Of a stretch of DNA of 64,000 nt, positions 48,001 to 59,500 are shown in pieces. The translations under genes were made by a program, and so were the position numbers. Each line of letters opens with the position of its first letter. Position 1 is the stretch's first letter. Origin of the DNA: Meandrina meandrites (taxonomy: Eukaryota; Cnidaria; Anthozoa; Scleractinia; Meandrinidae). The DNA is taken from positions 27,533,955-27,597,954 of the forward strand of contig OY855903.1 of assembly GCA_963693305.1 (NCBI GenBank). Reading direction: 5' to 3'. Under the pieces are notes generated by a model. The model saw only the letters and a program-made list of their open reading frames with translations. It was not told the origin of the DNA and did not search any database.

Positions 48001-48950
48001 TGGAACAAAATGTTGTTGTCTTACCTTACAGGGTACGCTTTGTTCCTACTCTGTAAAAGGCTGGTCCTATTAAGGCTAATAGGAACACAAAAATGTGGAA
48101 TACTCGATCCTAGGGGAACATTCCTTTACAAATATTGGAACAGCCAAAAAAACATAATATAAGTTAAAAAATAAACCAACAAATTCAGCTTAAAAGCTTC
48201 TATTAAACGGTTTAGGTAAAATAGAAACAAGCTTCAAAATCAAGAGCACTTTGGAAAATGAAGTAGAGGGAATGAAAAACAACAAAAGGAAAATTGAACG
48301 CCTTATTGGATCAGATGCCAAAATTGATAAAAAATGCCATGCTGCTGCCTCGGCACATACAGAAGCGCTTCCCAAATGGCAGGCAAAATATGCTTTGTCT
48401 TCAGATGGCAGTGATGAATAAAATGCTTGATTGTTGTTCTGCAACAAAAATTTTTAAATTCTGTTTTAAGTTTAATTATACAGTTTATAACATAGGGGGC
48501 AAAATTACTGAATTCTGATTAACTAAGACAGAAGGCATTCTTAATTTTCGTATTAGCCCCAGGCAAAATTACTTGAAATTGAATGGTTCTAAGGTCACTG
48601 TGCAACAGTGAAAATTTAATCTTTGCTTTTTCACTGTTTTGAAGCAATGGCATCTCATTTTGAGGCCATGAGCGAAAAAAAAACCACACGCAACAAAAAA
48701 GTACAGAACACAGGAAGAACATTCCCATAAAGTGGGCGATTCAAAGAGCACAGGAAGAAATCTGGAAGAGTATGACTGCCAAGCCCTTGACAAAACATTG
48801 TTGCAGTTTTATTCTGAGTTGCGAAAAGAAAATGGAAAAAACTACTGGCTGGATTCCCTTAATGTAATGCAGGAAACACTGGAGAGGTACTTCAAGTCAA
48901 AGTCATAACCATTAATTTTACTCGGCCCCATACAATTACCTTTCCTTTTT
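48001..48950. other. Non-coding stretch
   Basis: Short open frames only, with an A-rich run at 48675. No recognised element until the LINE tail. Confidence 0.35.
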
Positions 48951-48954
48951 TTTT

Positions 48955-49262
48955 TCAAGGATACACTGAGTATGAAAATCGTCTCCTACCCACTACAATA
49001 AAAGAAGCAACATCGCTCCCCATTTTTAAAAATCTTCTTAGACTTTATTTTAGAGAGTAGTTTTTATTTTTAATTTTTTTTAAATAATTATATTTCATTT
49101 GTATTTTTTAAGCGCTTTTTACCCGTTTTTTATAATTGTAAATATTAATCTTTTTATATAGAAATTTAATGTAGTCTTTATTTACGCAGGGCCCCTTTTG
49201 ATACCAGCCAAGTGCTGATTGGGCCACCCTGCCTAAATAAAGTTGACCTTACCTTACCTTAC
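48955..49262 (+). mobile_element. LINE 3' end with CCTTA-repeat tail
   Basis: The frame around 48960-49060 encodes a typical LINE ORF2 C-terminus (NRLLPTTIKEATSLPIFKNL). A 3' UTR follows, ending AATAAAGTTGACC and repeats of TTACC (49240-49262). The 5' parts are missing. Confidence 0.7.
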
Positions 49263-51230
49263 CTCCTTCAAGGGGCTTTGTCACAGATTTTAACAGATTT
49301 TTGAAAAGCCAAAGTTTATATTTGTGTCGAAGGAAACCAAAAAATAATGGTCCATTCGTATTAACAATTGCTATTTTAGAGCACCCAAACTGTTAACAAG
49401 CATCTCAAGCTGCAGATGGCTAAGATGGAAATGGATTGCAACCTGAAAAGTTTAACTAAACTTTTCAAGTTGTTTCTGCACATCTACAAAAAAAATCGAT
49501 ATTTTTAGCCGTAGTTTGATTTCTATCCACATATTAAGGTTATATCTTCCTTTAGATGTTCAAAGGTAATGAGTTTCATGGGTTAAGTTGCCTACCACTA
49601 ATTTCAGAACAGTTTAGACCAAAAAACTGTGAAGTCTCCGTGACAGAGCTCCTTTCACATATCTTTGATTTGGGCTCATCATGCATATGCTCCCTGCTGT
49701 GACGACTTGAATAACAGCAACTTGGCAACCAGTAACCAAATGATAGGATTCTTTTGTCCAGTGGTTATTTTCTGCGTATCTAAACATCGGGTCTTTCTTT
49801 TTAGACAACCTGTAAGAACAATGCAATGCTGCTGCGCTGCTGCATTAGTTCACTTTTTTTGGTTGCACAGCGCTTAAGCGTCGTTTAAGCAAAGCTTGTG
49901 AGTCGCTCAAGCAGCCAACCCCAAATATCATGCACTGCAAAAGCGCTGCAAAATTTTGAAAACTAGCAGTGATAAAGCAGTGCTGCAAGCCGTTGCTTAA
50001 AAGCTGCGATAAGCATGCAGAAGTAAACATTGTGCTGCAACGATAAAACACTCTTAAAAGATCATTTTTAATATAAATACTAGTTAGCTTGCGTGCTTGG
50101 AGGTTAGAAAGGTTGTGTGGGAGCAAACAGCAAGATCTCGAGTTAATTGCAACAGTAAACAAAAGTGAAAGCCAAGAAACATCAGTTTATTACAAATAAA
50201 ATTGGTAATTTAAGTGTACATCTCACAATATACATATGAGAGAGTGCTTTGTGGATGGAATAAAACTAAAATATCATTTTTCAGCTGCCAGTAAACGGTG
50301 AGTTCGTGAGGAAAACTATGAAGCTCTATTGATGCTGACTGATGTACTTACGTTACTGCTTGACAACTTGCTAACAGCTTGAGTTCTCTATCATTATGGC
50401 GCCATTTCAAAAAATGTCTTTCCAACTGTGTTTTACCTTGATCCATTATACTTACATCTGCTCTCATGTAATAAATTTTCAATCTTTTCATGTGCAAAAG
50501 TTAAACACTGTCATCATACGTGATGGAATTGCTGGAATGCTATCTTAGAGATATGTACTATAACCTGATTGGTTGGTTTTTAACATGTACAACATGTTAT
50601 TGTTTCAGTGTGTTCTATGTTTGTGTTACATTTTGAACTGGTGATCCGTTGAATTGAAGTGGGAATGAAGTTCTTGAAGCAGATATAAGCAGGTGAATAT
50701 TAGAACTTTTTCAATGCACTATTTGGGAAATCATTATTTGATTTTCCCATAAAACTGATTCCAAAACAGCCAGTTCTTCGTAAGCAGCGACATGTTGCTC
50801 AAAGGGGAAACAAGTGTGATGCGACCGTTCTTGCCATTGGAGTTTGTTGGCTGGGATTTTCAGGATTTTTTCCAGTCTGTTGAAAAATGAATGTTTTGCA
50901 CGACTGTTGGGTTAATCGGTAATACAAATTCCCTTAGAAAAGAACAGGATCAAAGGGGCCCTATGAGCCCACGACTGTTTTTGGGAGCGATGACGTCATC
51001 GTTTAATGTGTTTGTGCGAGTGTTGGTGGCGATGGACGGAAGGGAATAGGAGTGGGAAAAGAAATCATGTCCATGTGTGACGCATTTCTTTTACTGTAGG
51101 AGGCTGAGAGTGTCTTTTGGGGAGAACATAATGTAATCCTTGATGTATAATGTGCTAGTTTTTTTTGGAGGCAGTTAAGATGCAGTTGACCACTACGTGC
51201 TACTACTTTAGTATTTGCGTTGCGATAATC
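49263..51230. other. Non-coding stretch with a GCTGC/AGCGCT-rich patch
   Basis: At 49840-50040 AGCGCTGC and GCAGC words with AAGC recur many times. A similar patch lies at 56430-56640, suggesting one repeat family. The rest shows nothing recognisable. Confidence 0.4.
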
Positions 51231-51275
51231 TGGTGGTCCTGGGTTTTCTTCAACGTCACCACTCAGAGAGATCAC
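51003..51275 (-). pseudogene. LINE 5' fragment carrying a 2A ribosome-skipping peptide
   Basis: The minus strand at 51234-51263 encodes SGDVEENPGP, an exact match to the D-V-E-x-N-P-G-P signature of 2A sequences. Such 2As are known at the N-terminus of CR1/L2-type LINE ORFs in sea urchins and other invertebrates. About 75 codons of low-complexity sequence follow. No complete ORF1 or ORF2 remains nearby, and no ATG is in frame immediately upstream. Confidence 0.65.
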
Positions 51276-51927
51276 TCAATGGAAAACATGGTACATTACC
51301 CATTGACAGAATTTCAATTTATTTAACATTCTGTCATAACAGCAAGTGCAAAAAAAAGGTGAATTCTTATGCTTTAAAATTGTCATATGCACGACAATGA
51401 AATGCAACATTTCACTCACACAGAACTTGTTCGAAGAAAATGAAGACTTTGATATTACATCCAGTTCATTAAAAGCACAACAGTCATAATCAGACACCAA
51501 AAGTTTCACCTTATATGTATTTGAATTATACTTTGCGTATGTTCTATAGTTGTAAATATGAATAGTTGGAAATATGAATGGCATATTTCAATTGCAGTTA
51601 AGTCTAAAAGTTATTGCAGATGAATTGAGCTAGTTCAAAGCTATTTGTGTAAATGTGGAGCACTCAAAAGGTAGCTCCCTTGCAAAATGTTGAGTACTCG
51701 AAGGTAACTCTCTTGCTTAAAACAGTCAGCGAGGGCTGTATGGGTCTCTGTTCCTTGCACAATGGTGCATTAATCGTACAGCTGTCCAAGGTAACTCCCT
51801 TTTAAATATTCAGCAGGGGCTGTTTGGCTCAATGTGTTGAACAGTTAAAAATTCAAGTTGAATGTAAAATATTTCCGTTTAAAAACTGAGGAACTAAACA
51901 CTACAAAAGTTCTTCTACGCCCTCCAA
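51276..51927. other. Non-coding stretch
   Basis: A GGTAACTCCCTTG-like word repeats loosely at 51668-51800. Nothing else recognised. Confidence 0.35.
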
Positions 51928-53265
51928 CATGACAGAAGAAAATGTTTCCTTTCATCAAACGATTTTCAAAGCGCAAACAAGATGAAAAAAAAAAGACTTG
52001 AGTCAGCACAAAAAAAGCTGATCGCAACGCAACTGTTCTTTGGTAACATACTCTTTTAGCTTGTTACGCATTATGGACAAAAAGCTTGCCACTTCCGTTC
52101 TGTAGACGTTGGTATTTATGTAAACAAATCATACGTCACATCTGACAACGTTGGAGTTCGGGGTCCACATTATAGAAAATAACTCTAGTAAAAACTTCTA
52201 CACAGATTCATTACTAGCAAGCACAACAATTTCAACCTATTTGGTGGATAAAATAAAGATACAGCAACTGGTTGTCCTTTGTGGCTCGTTGCCCAACAAA
52301 CGAGTGGCCTGTAATCTCCAGCAAACTAAACATTACAGCTGTCAAATATTGTATCCTACAAACGAAAACAACGGGCAAACAAAATGAAGCACAATTAGAG
52401 ATAAATTTTATTAAACAACTTTTGCACGGTTTATCAATCAAATAATACTAGAAGAAACCTCGGGAACTCAACTCCATTAATGTACATAGCTAAAGCGATT
52501 GCGCTGTAGAAACGTCCAAATTCGCACACAAGACTGTTACAGGCCCGAACACGAAATTGTCACGCGAAAAGACCCGAACCAAGGGGAGTCGCAACCATGA
52601 CAGAAGAAAATGTTTCCTTTCATCAAACGATTTTCAAAGCGCAAACAAGATGAAAAAAAAAAAAAGACTTGAGTCAGCACAAAAAAAGCTGATCGCAACG
52701 CAACTGTTCTTTGGTAACATACTCTTTTAGCTTGTTACGCATTATGGACAAAAAGCTTGCCACTTCCGTTCTGTAGACGTTGGTATTTATGTAAACAAAT
52801 CATACGTCACACCTGACAACGTTGGAGTTCGGGGTCCACATTATAGAAAATAACACTAGTAAAAAGTTCTACACAGATTCATTAGTAGCAAGCACAACAA
52901 TATCAACCTATTTGGTGGATAAAATAAAGATACAGCAACTGGTTGTCCTTTGTGGCTCGTTGCCCAACAAATGAGTGGCCTGTAATCTCCAGCAAACTCA
53001 ACGTTACAGCTGTCAAAATATTGTATCCTACAAACGAAAACAACGGTCAAACAAAATGAAGCACAATTAGAGATAAATTTTATTAAACAACTTTTGCACG
53101 GTTTATCAATCAAATAATACTAGAAGAAACCTCGGGAACTCAACTTCATTAATGTACATAGCTAAAAGCAATTGTGCTGTAGAAACGTCTAAATTCGCAC
53201 ACAAGACTGTTACAGGCCCGAACACGAAATTGTCACGCCAAAAGCCCCGAACCAAGGGGAGTCGC
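51928..53265. repeat. 668-bp direct tandem duplication
   Basis: 51928-52595 and 52596-53265 are nearly identical, both running from CATGACAGAAGAAAATG to ACCAAGGGGAGTCGC. The few differences include an A-run length and single bases, so the duplication is recent. No gene is evident in the unit. Confidence 0.85.
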
Positions 53266-53509
53266 GTTACGTCTGTCAACCATCTGTCAACCCGTTTTCT
53301 ATTCACGATTAAAATAGATATTTTGCAATAATTTGTACAACCACAAGCCTGCGAGACCCCGTTTCGGAGCCATTGCGTCAGTCAGTACAGTCGGCCAGGT
53401 TCTGATATCATGACAACATGGTCTGTTATCGCTGCCATTTTGAGGGTTATCATCCAAGCAACAACAGTTTAATTCAGCCACCACAAGTTGTAAAAGGAGT
53501 GCAAATCGA

Positions 53510-53799
53510 GTAAATAAATAAAATAAAATAAATCACTTTATTTAAGTGTCAATGTATTTAGCACGGCTGTACTAATTGAGGACACTGTAAATAGTGAAAC
53601 AAATATTATAAATCAAACAGAAACTTGTTAAAAATCCCAACTGGCAGGAGGCTGACCAGTTGGCTACATACAAAGCGTGGAGGAGTTGAATTCGGGACCA
53701 CCGAAGACAAATCCATCTAGTGGCAGGGAGGAGGATTTGAACCCGAGACCTCCGGATTACAAGTCCAGCGCCCTAACCACTAGGCCACGCTGCCTCCAC
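53510..53799 (-). mobile_element. tRNA-derived SINE
   Basis: On the minus strand it starts with a tRNA-like head (53725-53797) with A-box TGGCCTAGTGG, a good anticodon arm with loop CTTGTAA (anticodon TGT, Thr-like) and B-box GGTTCAAATCC. A unique body and a TTTA-rich tail (53511-53540) follow. AATCGA flanks both sides (53504-53509, 53800-53805) as a likely target duplication. The T-stem and acceptor pairings are imperfect, so this is not a functional tRNA gene. Confidence 0.7.
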
Positions 53800-53822
53800 A
53801 ATCGATTCGTTGTTTTATATGG

Positions 53823-54195
53823 CCAGCGATTACACAAACTTCGCTTTCAATTTCGCTTACTTGCGGAAGGGTCCTCTCGCTGTTGGGATAGGTGGTCTTC
53901 TACTAGGAATAAATCTCGCTCCAGATTTTATCTTGTCCTTGAAACTAGAGTGTTCTTCTGGTCGCTTCTATTTAACAAGTGACGAATTAAATCGTCGAAG
54001 TGTTCAATTTCCGGAATGTGTTTTGATAGTGCCATGAGCATAATAGGTTTCATCTTGCATTCTTTGATTGCTGTGAAGATTAAGCGTCCAATAAAATTTA
54101 TTTTGAAATCGGCTAGGTTGACCTTTGTCGCGTGACACTCATAATCTTCTGTCAGCTCGCGATTACACAAACTTCGCTTTCAATTTCGCTGTAAA
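53823..54195. repeat. Local repeated words (AGCGATTACACAAACTTCGC)
   Basis: The same 33-bp stretch occurs at about 53825 and 54160 and partly at 55704. The block 53998-54195 is also repeated at about 55580-55715 (GTCGCGTGACACT-AATCTTCTGTCAGCT). This shows segmental duplication around the membrane-protein ORF below. Confidence 0.6.
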
Positions 54196-54523
54196 ATAAA
54201 AATAAAATATGTTCACAATCGATCTTCAAATTACAGTGGAGAGGCACGAGGTCGACACGAGGTGAGAAAGTGAAAAGCGATACACGGTACGAAGCTGTCT
54301 CGTTTGACTCTCTTTTCGGTAGAATCTCAAGGATTGTAAAGGTTGAAATATTTAGTGTGATTTCTAGAACGCGAAATCGATTGTACACCCACACTGAAAC
54401 ATGTTGATGACTACCTCGGAGCGGGTAGGTGCATGAACTTTAATACGAGAGAACTTTACGAGCGAACTCTTCCGAGTGAAACCTTTATCAGAAGCCTAGA
54501 TTTTATAGTGAGCTATCTATATA

Positions 54524-55371
54524 ATGGAGTTTGAAATGCTAAGAGAATCATCAATAGTTGCGGGAACTGACGCTGTTGAGCACTCAAGCATTGCGAAAAA
54601 CTGGACTACAGACATGCAACAGAGTTTTCCTTATCAACACAAGAATGTTCTCGAAGATGCAATGGACACCATATTTAAGCTTAGGCCCGGTTCAGACGCC
54701 GATCTTTTCATGAGCCGAACCTAATTCCTTGAATTAAGTACATGAAAAGATCGGCGTCTGAATCAAATTAGAACGGCTATTTCAATTTGGAACGGCTCAC
54801 CCGTTCTTCCCGCCTGGCTTGGCCGAGAATTTCGCCTGTGGAACGCCTTTCGAACGGCTTTGATTCAGACGCCGTACTTTTCATGTGCCGATCCTAATTC
54901 ATAAATTATTATAATGTATTTTGCCTGGTTTTATTGGAACTGTATTAGGAACGGCCAAAAAGTACGGCATCTGAATCAAGAGGCCTACTTTTGTCAATTT
55001 GGGTCGGTCCAAATTCGAATTGAGTTCGGCTCATGAAAAGTACGGCGTCTGAACCGGGCCTTAGTTGCGCTCTAAAAGAAGAAACGAAAAACGAAATGAG
55101 TACTTCAAGCAGCTTTTGGGTAACTATATTCTTTCTTTCAATTTTTGCTTTTATAGTATTGGTTTCATTGGGTTTATCTTGCTTTGTTTTTATCGTTTCA
55201 ATTATTGTAACAGCATATGCTCTTGTCCAGCACTTCATGTCGTATGTAGATGGCTATGTAGAGAATGTTGAAAGCTATTTACTCAACCGGAAATGTAAAC
55301 AATTATTCAATGGTGACAATAAAAGCGAGAAAAGACATGAGATCTCGCAATGCGAAGTATGTTTACTATAA
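54524..55371 (+). pseudogene. Small membrane-protein ORF split by a MITE
   Basis: ATG at 54524 opens a frame to 54683. The frame resumes exactly in phase at 55064 and ends TAA-type at 55371, once the MITE and one copy of its TTA are discounted. The second part has a very hydrophobic span (TIFFLSIFAFIVLVSLGLSC and IVSIIVTAYALV), probably a membrane hairpin. I do not recognise the family. The insertion introduces an early TAA/TGA-type end, so this allele is probably null. Confidence 0.6.
54684..55060. mobile_element. Harbinger-type MITE (377 bp)
   Basis: Inverted ends of about 47 bp: GGCCCGGTTCAGACGCCG at the left and its complement at the right, extending through CATGAGCCGAAC. TTA flanks both sides (54681-54683, 55061-55063), the 3-bp duplication typical of PIF/Harbinger. 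It might be mobilised by a transposase such as that at 57397-58608. Confidence 0.8.
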
Positions 55372-57396
55372 TTATTGTCGTGTGAGGTTATGTAAACAGC
55401 CTGATCCAAGTTAATTTTTTAAAGAGAAGCCCGAGTACACGCAGTTAAGCGTCTAGTTCATTTTGATTTGCATTGGGAGTAAAAGAAGCAAGTTCCAAGC
55501 AGACAAATTCAAGTTTGCGTGTTGTTTGCGTGTTTTTGTGCTGGCGTGTGTACACTCTTTTCTCTGTACAGCGTTTACGATTGACGTTCAATTGCCGGAA
55601 TGTGTTTTGATAGATTGCTGCGAAGATTAAGCGTCGCATAAAATTTATTTCGAAATCGGCTAGGTTGACCTTTGTCGCGTGACACTTATAATCTTCTGTC
55701 AGCTAGCGATTACACAAACTAGTACAGTGGTCTGTCATCGGTCTTAATAAATTAAACCGCAACGTCAAACTGAGAGTGGCGTTACATGTAGAGTGGCGTT
55801 ACATGTAGGTCTGCCAACCATCCGTCAACGGCCTTTTGTTTACATCTGATCGACTGAAGGAGTGAAGGAAGGAAGGATGGCTTCAAATCGCCACTCATTC
55901 CATAACTCCCGTTTTGCATACGCAAAAACAGTCGTAAAAATGATTGAGGTGAGCGTAAAATAGAAACAAATCGACGAGTATATCTGGACATATTTGTAAA
56001 ATTACCGTAGCGTAAAATTGCTCAATTTTATCTATTACTTTACAACTCCATTGAGTACAACAATAAAAGATCTACATTTTGCCAAATTACATTGAAGTTA
56101 TAGTTTATACTTAGCCTAGTATGACTGATTTCATGACCAAAACTCATAAGCATAAAAATACTGAAAACTTTCAAGGTCAACCTCGGCAGGTTACAGCTCA
56201 TAATTTCATTTGCACTGACTAGGCTGAAAAGATCGCTTAGACTGTGAGTTTTCAAAATAAAGTGTTGATTTATCAAGGCATATTGTGGTGTTTCTTAAGG
56301 TTAAAAAGCTTTCTAGCAGTAAGCCAGCAATGGAAGGGAAAAAGGGGTAAAGTTTAATTTGACTATTGTATTTTGTATCTTATGAATCAGGGAAGTGCCA
56401 TTTAAGTTGTATTTGCAGCCTAAGATAACACTGTGAAGCGCTGCTTTAACGCTGCATTCTCAATGCTATGGCCTACTGCGGCCTTTGACCAGCATCCCTC
56501 CTGCAGCCCTCCAGCAGCACTCCCGTTCGCTAACGCAGCACCCAAGCAATCCATTTTTCGGCATTGCTGCAGCGCTCCAAAACAGCATTCGTGCAACCTT
56601 TGTGCAGTGCTTATGAGTCGCTAAAGCAGCACTGCGTTAACGTATTCTGTTTGGTACGGGAAGTAGCCCCGAAACAAATCTCACGAAAAACACAGTCACG
56701 AGCTTGAAGAATGCAATTTTAATGTATGATGTCATTTTTGTCCGAGGCGATTGTAATGTGCCAATTTTGTGTAAAGCCATTTTTAAGTTTTTCAAGGGAC
56801 AAACTTGAAAAATACCAAAGATTATAAAGAAACGTGTAGCTCAACACATCGCGAGTAAGAAAATCAACCAATGTTCATTGTGTCAAAATTCATTAAATTT
56901 AAAGACACATACAATTTGGCATTATTGTGAAGCAATTCCATCATCTCTCTGTCTATTCACTATTGTTATGCACAAACAACGATTGGAAATGTTTGTGTTT
57001 TACTTAAAACCAAACGAGCAGAATTTTTGAATTCTTATATATTTTATAGGCACCATAGTTTACTCTATTGGCAATAGCTTTTAAAAGGAAATCTTGATTG
57101 CGCAGAATTCAAGTTTTCCAGATTCGAGTTTATTCTTGTTATTATGGTTAAGTCAAATTTATACATAACATCAACCTTCAATCCTACCTTTCACATATTA
57201 ACCTCATGATTGAATGACTGGTGAGAAGCTGTTCAAAAAACTGATAGGGAGCTTAAGCAACCACGACGACGTCAAGTAAGCGCGGAGAGACTGGGGTGAG
57301 AACGTCGTTTTTGGCGGGAAAATGAACCTGAAGCAGAGAAGTTGCTCAAGGACAACAACGTTTGAAACTTCTTACAGTTTCACTCCTTGTTAAGAA
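55372..57396. other. Non-coding stretch with repeat patches
   Basis: It includes the second copy of the repeated block (55580-55715) and a GCAGC/AGCGCT-rich patch (56430-56640) like that at 49840-50040. No gene is recognised. Confidence 0.4.
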
Positions 57397-58608
57397 ATGG
57401 CATCATTTAGAGATGTACAAAATCTTATTCTTTTTAGTCATGGATTAAATTTCATTGACGATGAAGAGTTTTTAATCCTCTACGACCTGTTTGAGCCAAG
57501 AAACCGGGACTTCCCGTACGAAGCTTACCCAAGGTTCGACTTGGATGAAATGGCTGAATCAGAGTGTCTGGCTGAGTTTAGATTCAAGAAACGAGACATT
57601 TATTTACTTGCAGAAGTTCTGGAAATTCCACAAACCATACACTGTGACCAGAGATCGATTTGTAGTGGAATAGATTGTTTATGCATGCTTTTGAGGCAGT
57701 TATCGTACCCTTGCAGATACGGGGACATGATTCAGAGATTCGCTCGGCCAGTTCCTGTAATCAGTATGGTAACAAATATTTTGATCGACTACATATATGA
57801 CATCCATGGCCGACGGTTAACCAATTGGAATCGGGATATTTTGGACACCGACCACCTGGAAATGTACGCAGCGGCCATTGCGGCAAGAGGCTTGGCTTTA
57901 GACAACTGCTTTGGCTTTGTCGATGGCACCGTTAGACCAATTGCACGACCAGTAGAAAATCAGCGGATACTATACAATGGCCATAAGCGGGTCCATGCCA
58001 TAAAGTTCCAATCCGTTGTGCTACCGAATGGCTTAATTGGAAATATGTACGGTCCCGTAGGTGAGGTCTACAGTCACGTAGCTGTATTTTTCTAATATAA
58101 ATGTGACGCGCATGCAATTTCTGTTGACATAACAAACAATACTGGTAGCCGAGACATTAACTTAGTTACTGTTTTATCCCGTCTCTTTGTTTCAGAGGGC
58201 AGAAAGCATGATGTGTCCATGCTTACAGATTCGGGACTGTTGCGAGACCTGGAACAGTACGCCTTTTCTCATGGTGCTCAACCGATGTGCCTGTATGGCG
58301 ATCCCGCCTATCCACTAAGAGTGCATCTTCAGGGTCCGTTCAGATTTGGAGTTTTAACCAATCAAATGAAAGCTTACAATACATCGATGAGTGCTGTAAG
58401 GTCTTCTGTTGAATGGCTTTTTGGGGACATAATTAACTATTTTAAGTTCTTGGACTTCAAGAAAAATCTAAAACTTAGGCTCAGTAGCATTGGTAAAATG
58501 TATATCGTTTCTGCTCTTCTCCAAAACGCCCTTACCTGTATTTATGGCAATGAAACTTCAAGATTTTTTGATCTCGATCCACCAACACTGGAAGAGTATT
58601 TCTCTTAA
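57397..58608 (+). CDS. Intact spliced PIF/Harbinger-type transposase (HARBI1-like)
   Basis: Exon 1 is 57397-58060 (…GTAG|GTGAGG) and exon 2 is 58196-58608 (TTGTTTCAG|AG). The phases match, giving 358 residues without stops. The DDE nuclease residues are visible: first Asp in FGFVDGTVRPIARP, second Asp in LYGDPAYPL, Glu in SSVEWLFGDI. The N-terminal half contains FRFKKRDIYLLAEVLEIP, as in other HARBI1-like proteins. It may belong to a live element or be domesticated. I did not find clear flanking ends. Confidence 0.85.
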
Positions 58609-59500
58609 GCCATGAAATGTTTATTTACTTTTTTAACAAATCTACTTTTACGTCAATAAGAAGAGCATATAACAATAGCCTCCAGCCAGTAGTAGTAGCA
58701 AGAAAGAGTTTGTAAACAAATTTTTGAGAGGAGAGCATATAACAATAGTAATATATTCCCACCAGGTACACCCACACACAAAACCAAATGGACCAGATGC
58801 ATAAGATATGGGAGAAATCGGCCCGAGGCTTTGCGAGTGGGCAAAACATGAGAGAAAAAGCTCCATCGCTGCGGGGAGGAGGGTGGGGCAAAATCTCCTA
58901 GCAAGGGTACCGAGACCAAAACTTTACTGAAATTGACTGAATTATAAAGCAGACTGCTCTTAAATAGAAGGGCGAGGTCTGTGGGAATGCCGCGCAGTCC
59001 CCTGGGTCACGCTGGGAATGTGAGGTAGCGCATAGTGGATAATTTCGGCTTTTGTGTGTGTTTGCCCCCAGTGAGAATAGTCTCCAACAATACCAGTACC
59101 AGCAAGTTAATAAACACAACTTCGAGATTTTTCAGTGATACTGTTATGTTGATGAGCATTGACGATTCGCAAATCTTTCTTGAGATTATGTTTTGGAAAT
59201 TTCCTAGCTGAACGATGATCTAAAATTAAACATTTCGAAAACAGATTTGTAAACTCGACAGCCGCTCAAGTAATGTAAACAATCTCATTGAATCTCTCGC
59301 TGCTTTTAACAGAGGTTTAATCTGCAAGTTTCTTTCCATTTTGCTGACATTTTAACCGAAACCAAAGGCATATTGTATTGTCATTTAAGTATTTTCTTTC
59401 AAGAAAAATTATAAAAAGCACTCATTTATTAAATTTCGTAAACAAACTGTACTTGCGTGATTGCTTTCTCAACCACCATTTGGCACTTGTTTTGATAGTT
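58609..59500. other. 3' flank of the transposase gene
   Basis: A direct repeat of AGAGCATATAACAATAG occurs at about 58663 and 58733. Nothing else recognised. Confidence 0.4.

Noticed and set aside
47531..48162. CRISPR-like array of regular repeats
   Set aside because: The whole 63-bp unit repeats; there are no unique spacers, and this is animal DNA.
53725..53797. Functional tRNA-Thr gene
   Set aside because: The T-stem and acceptor stem do not pair well, and it is joined to a SINE body and tail.
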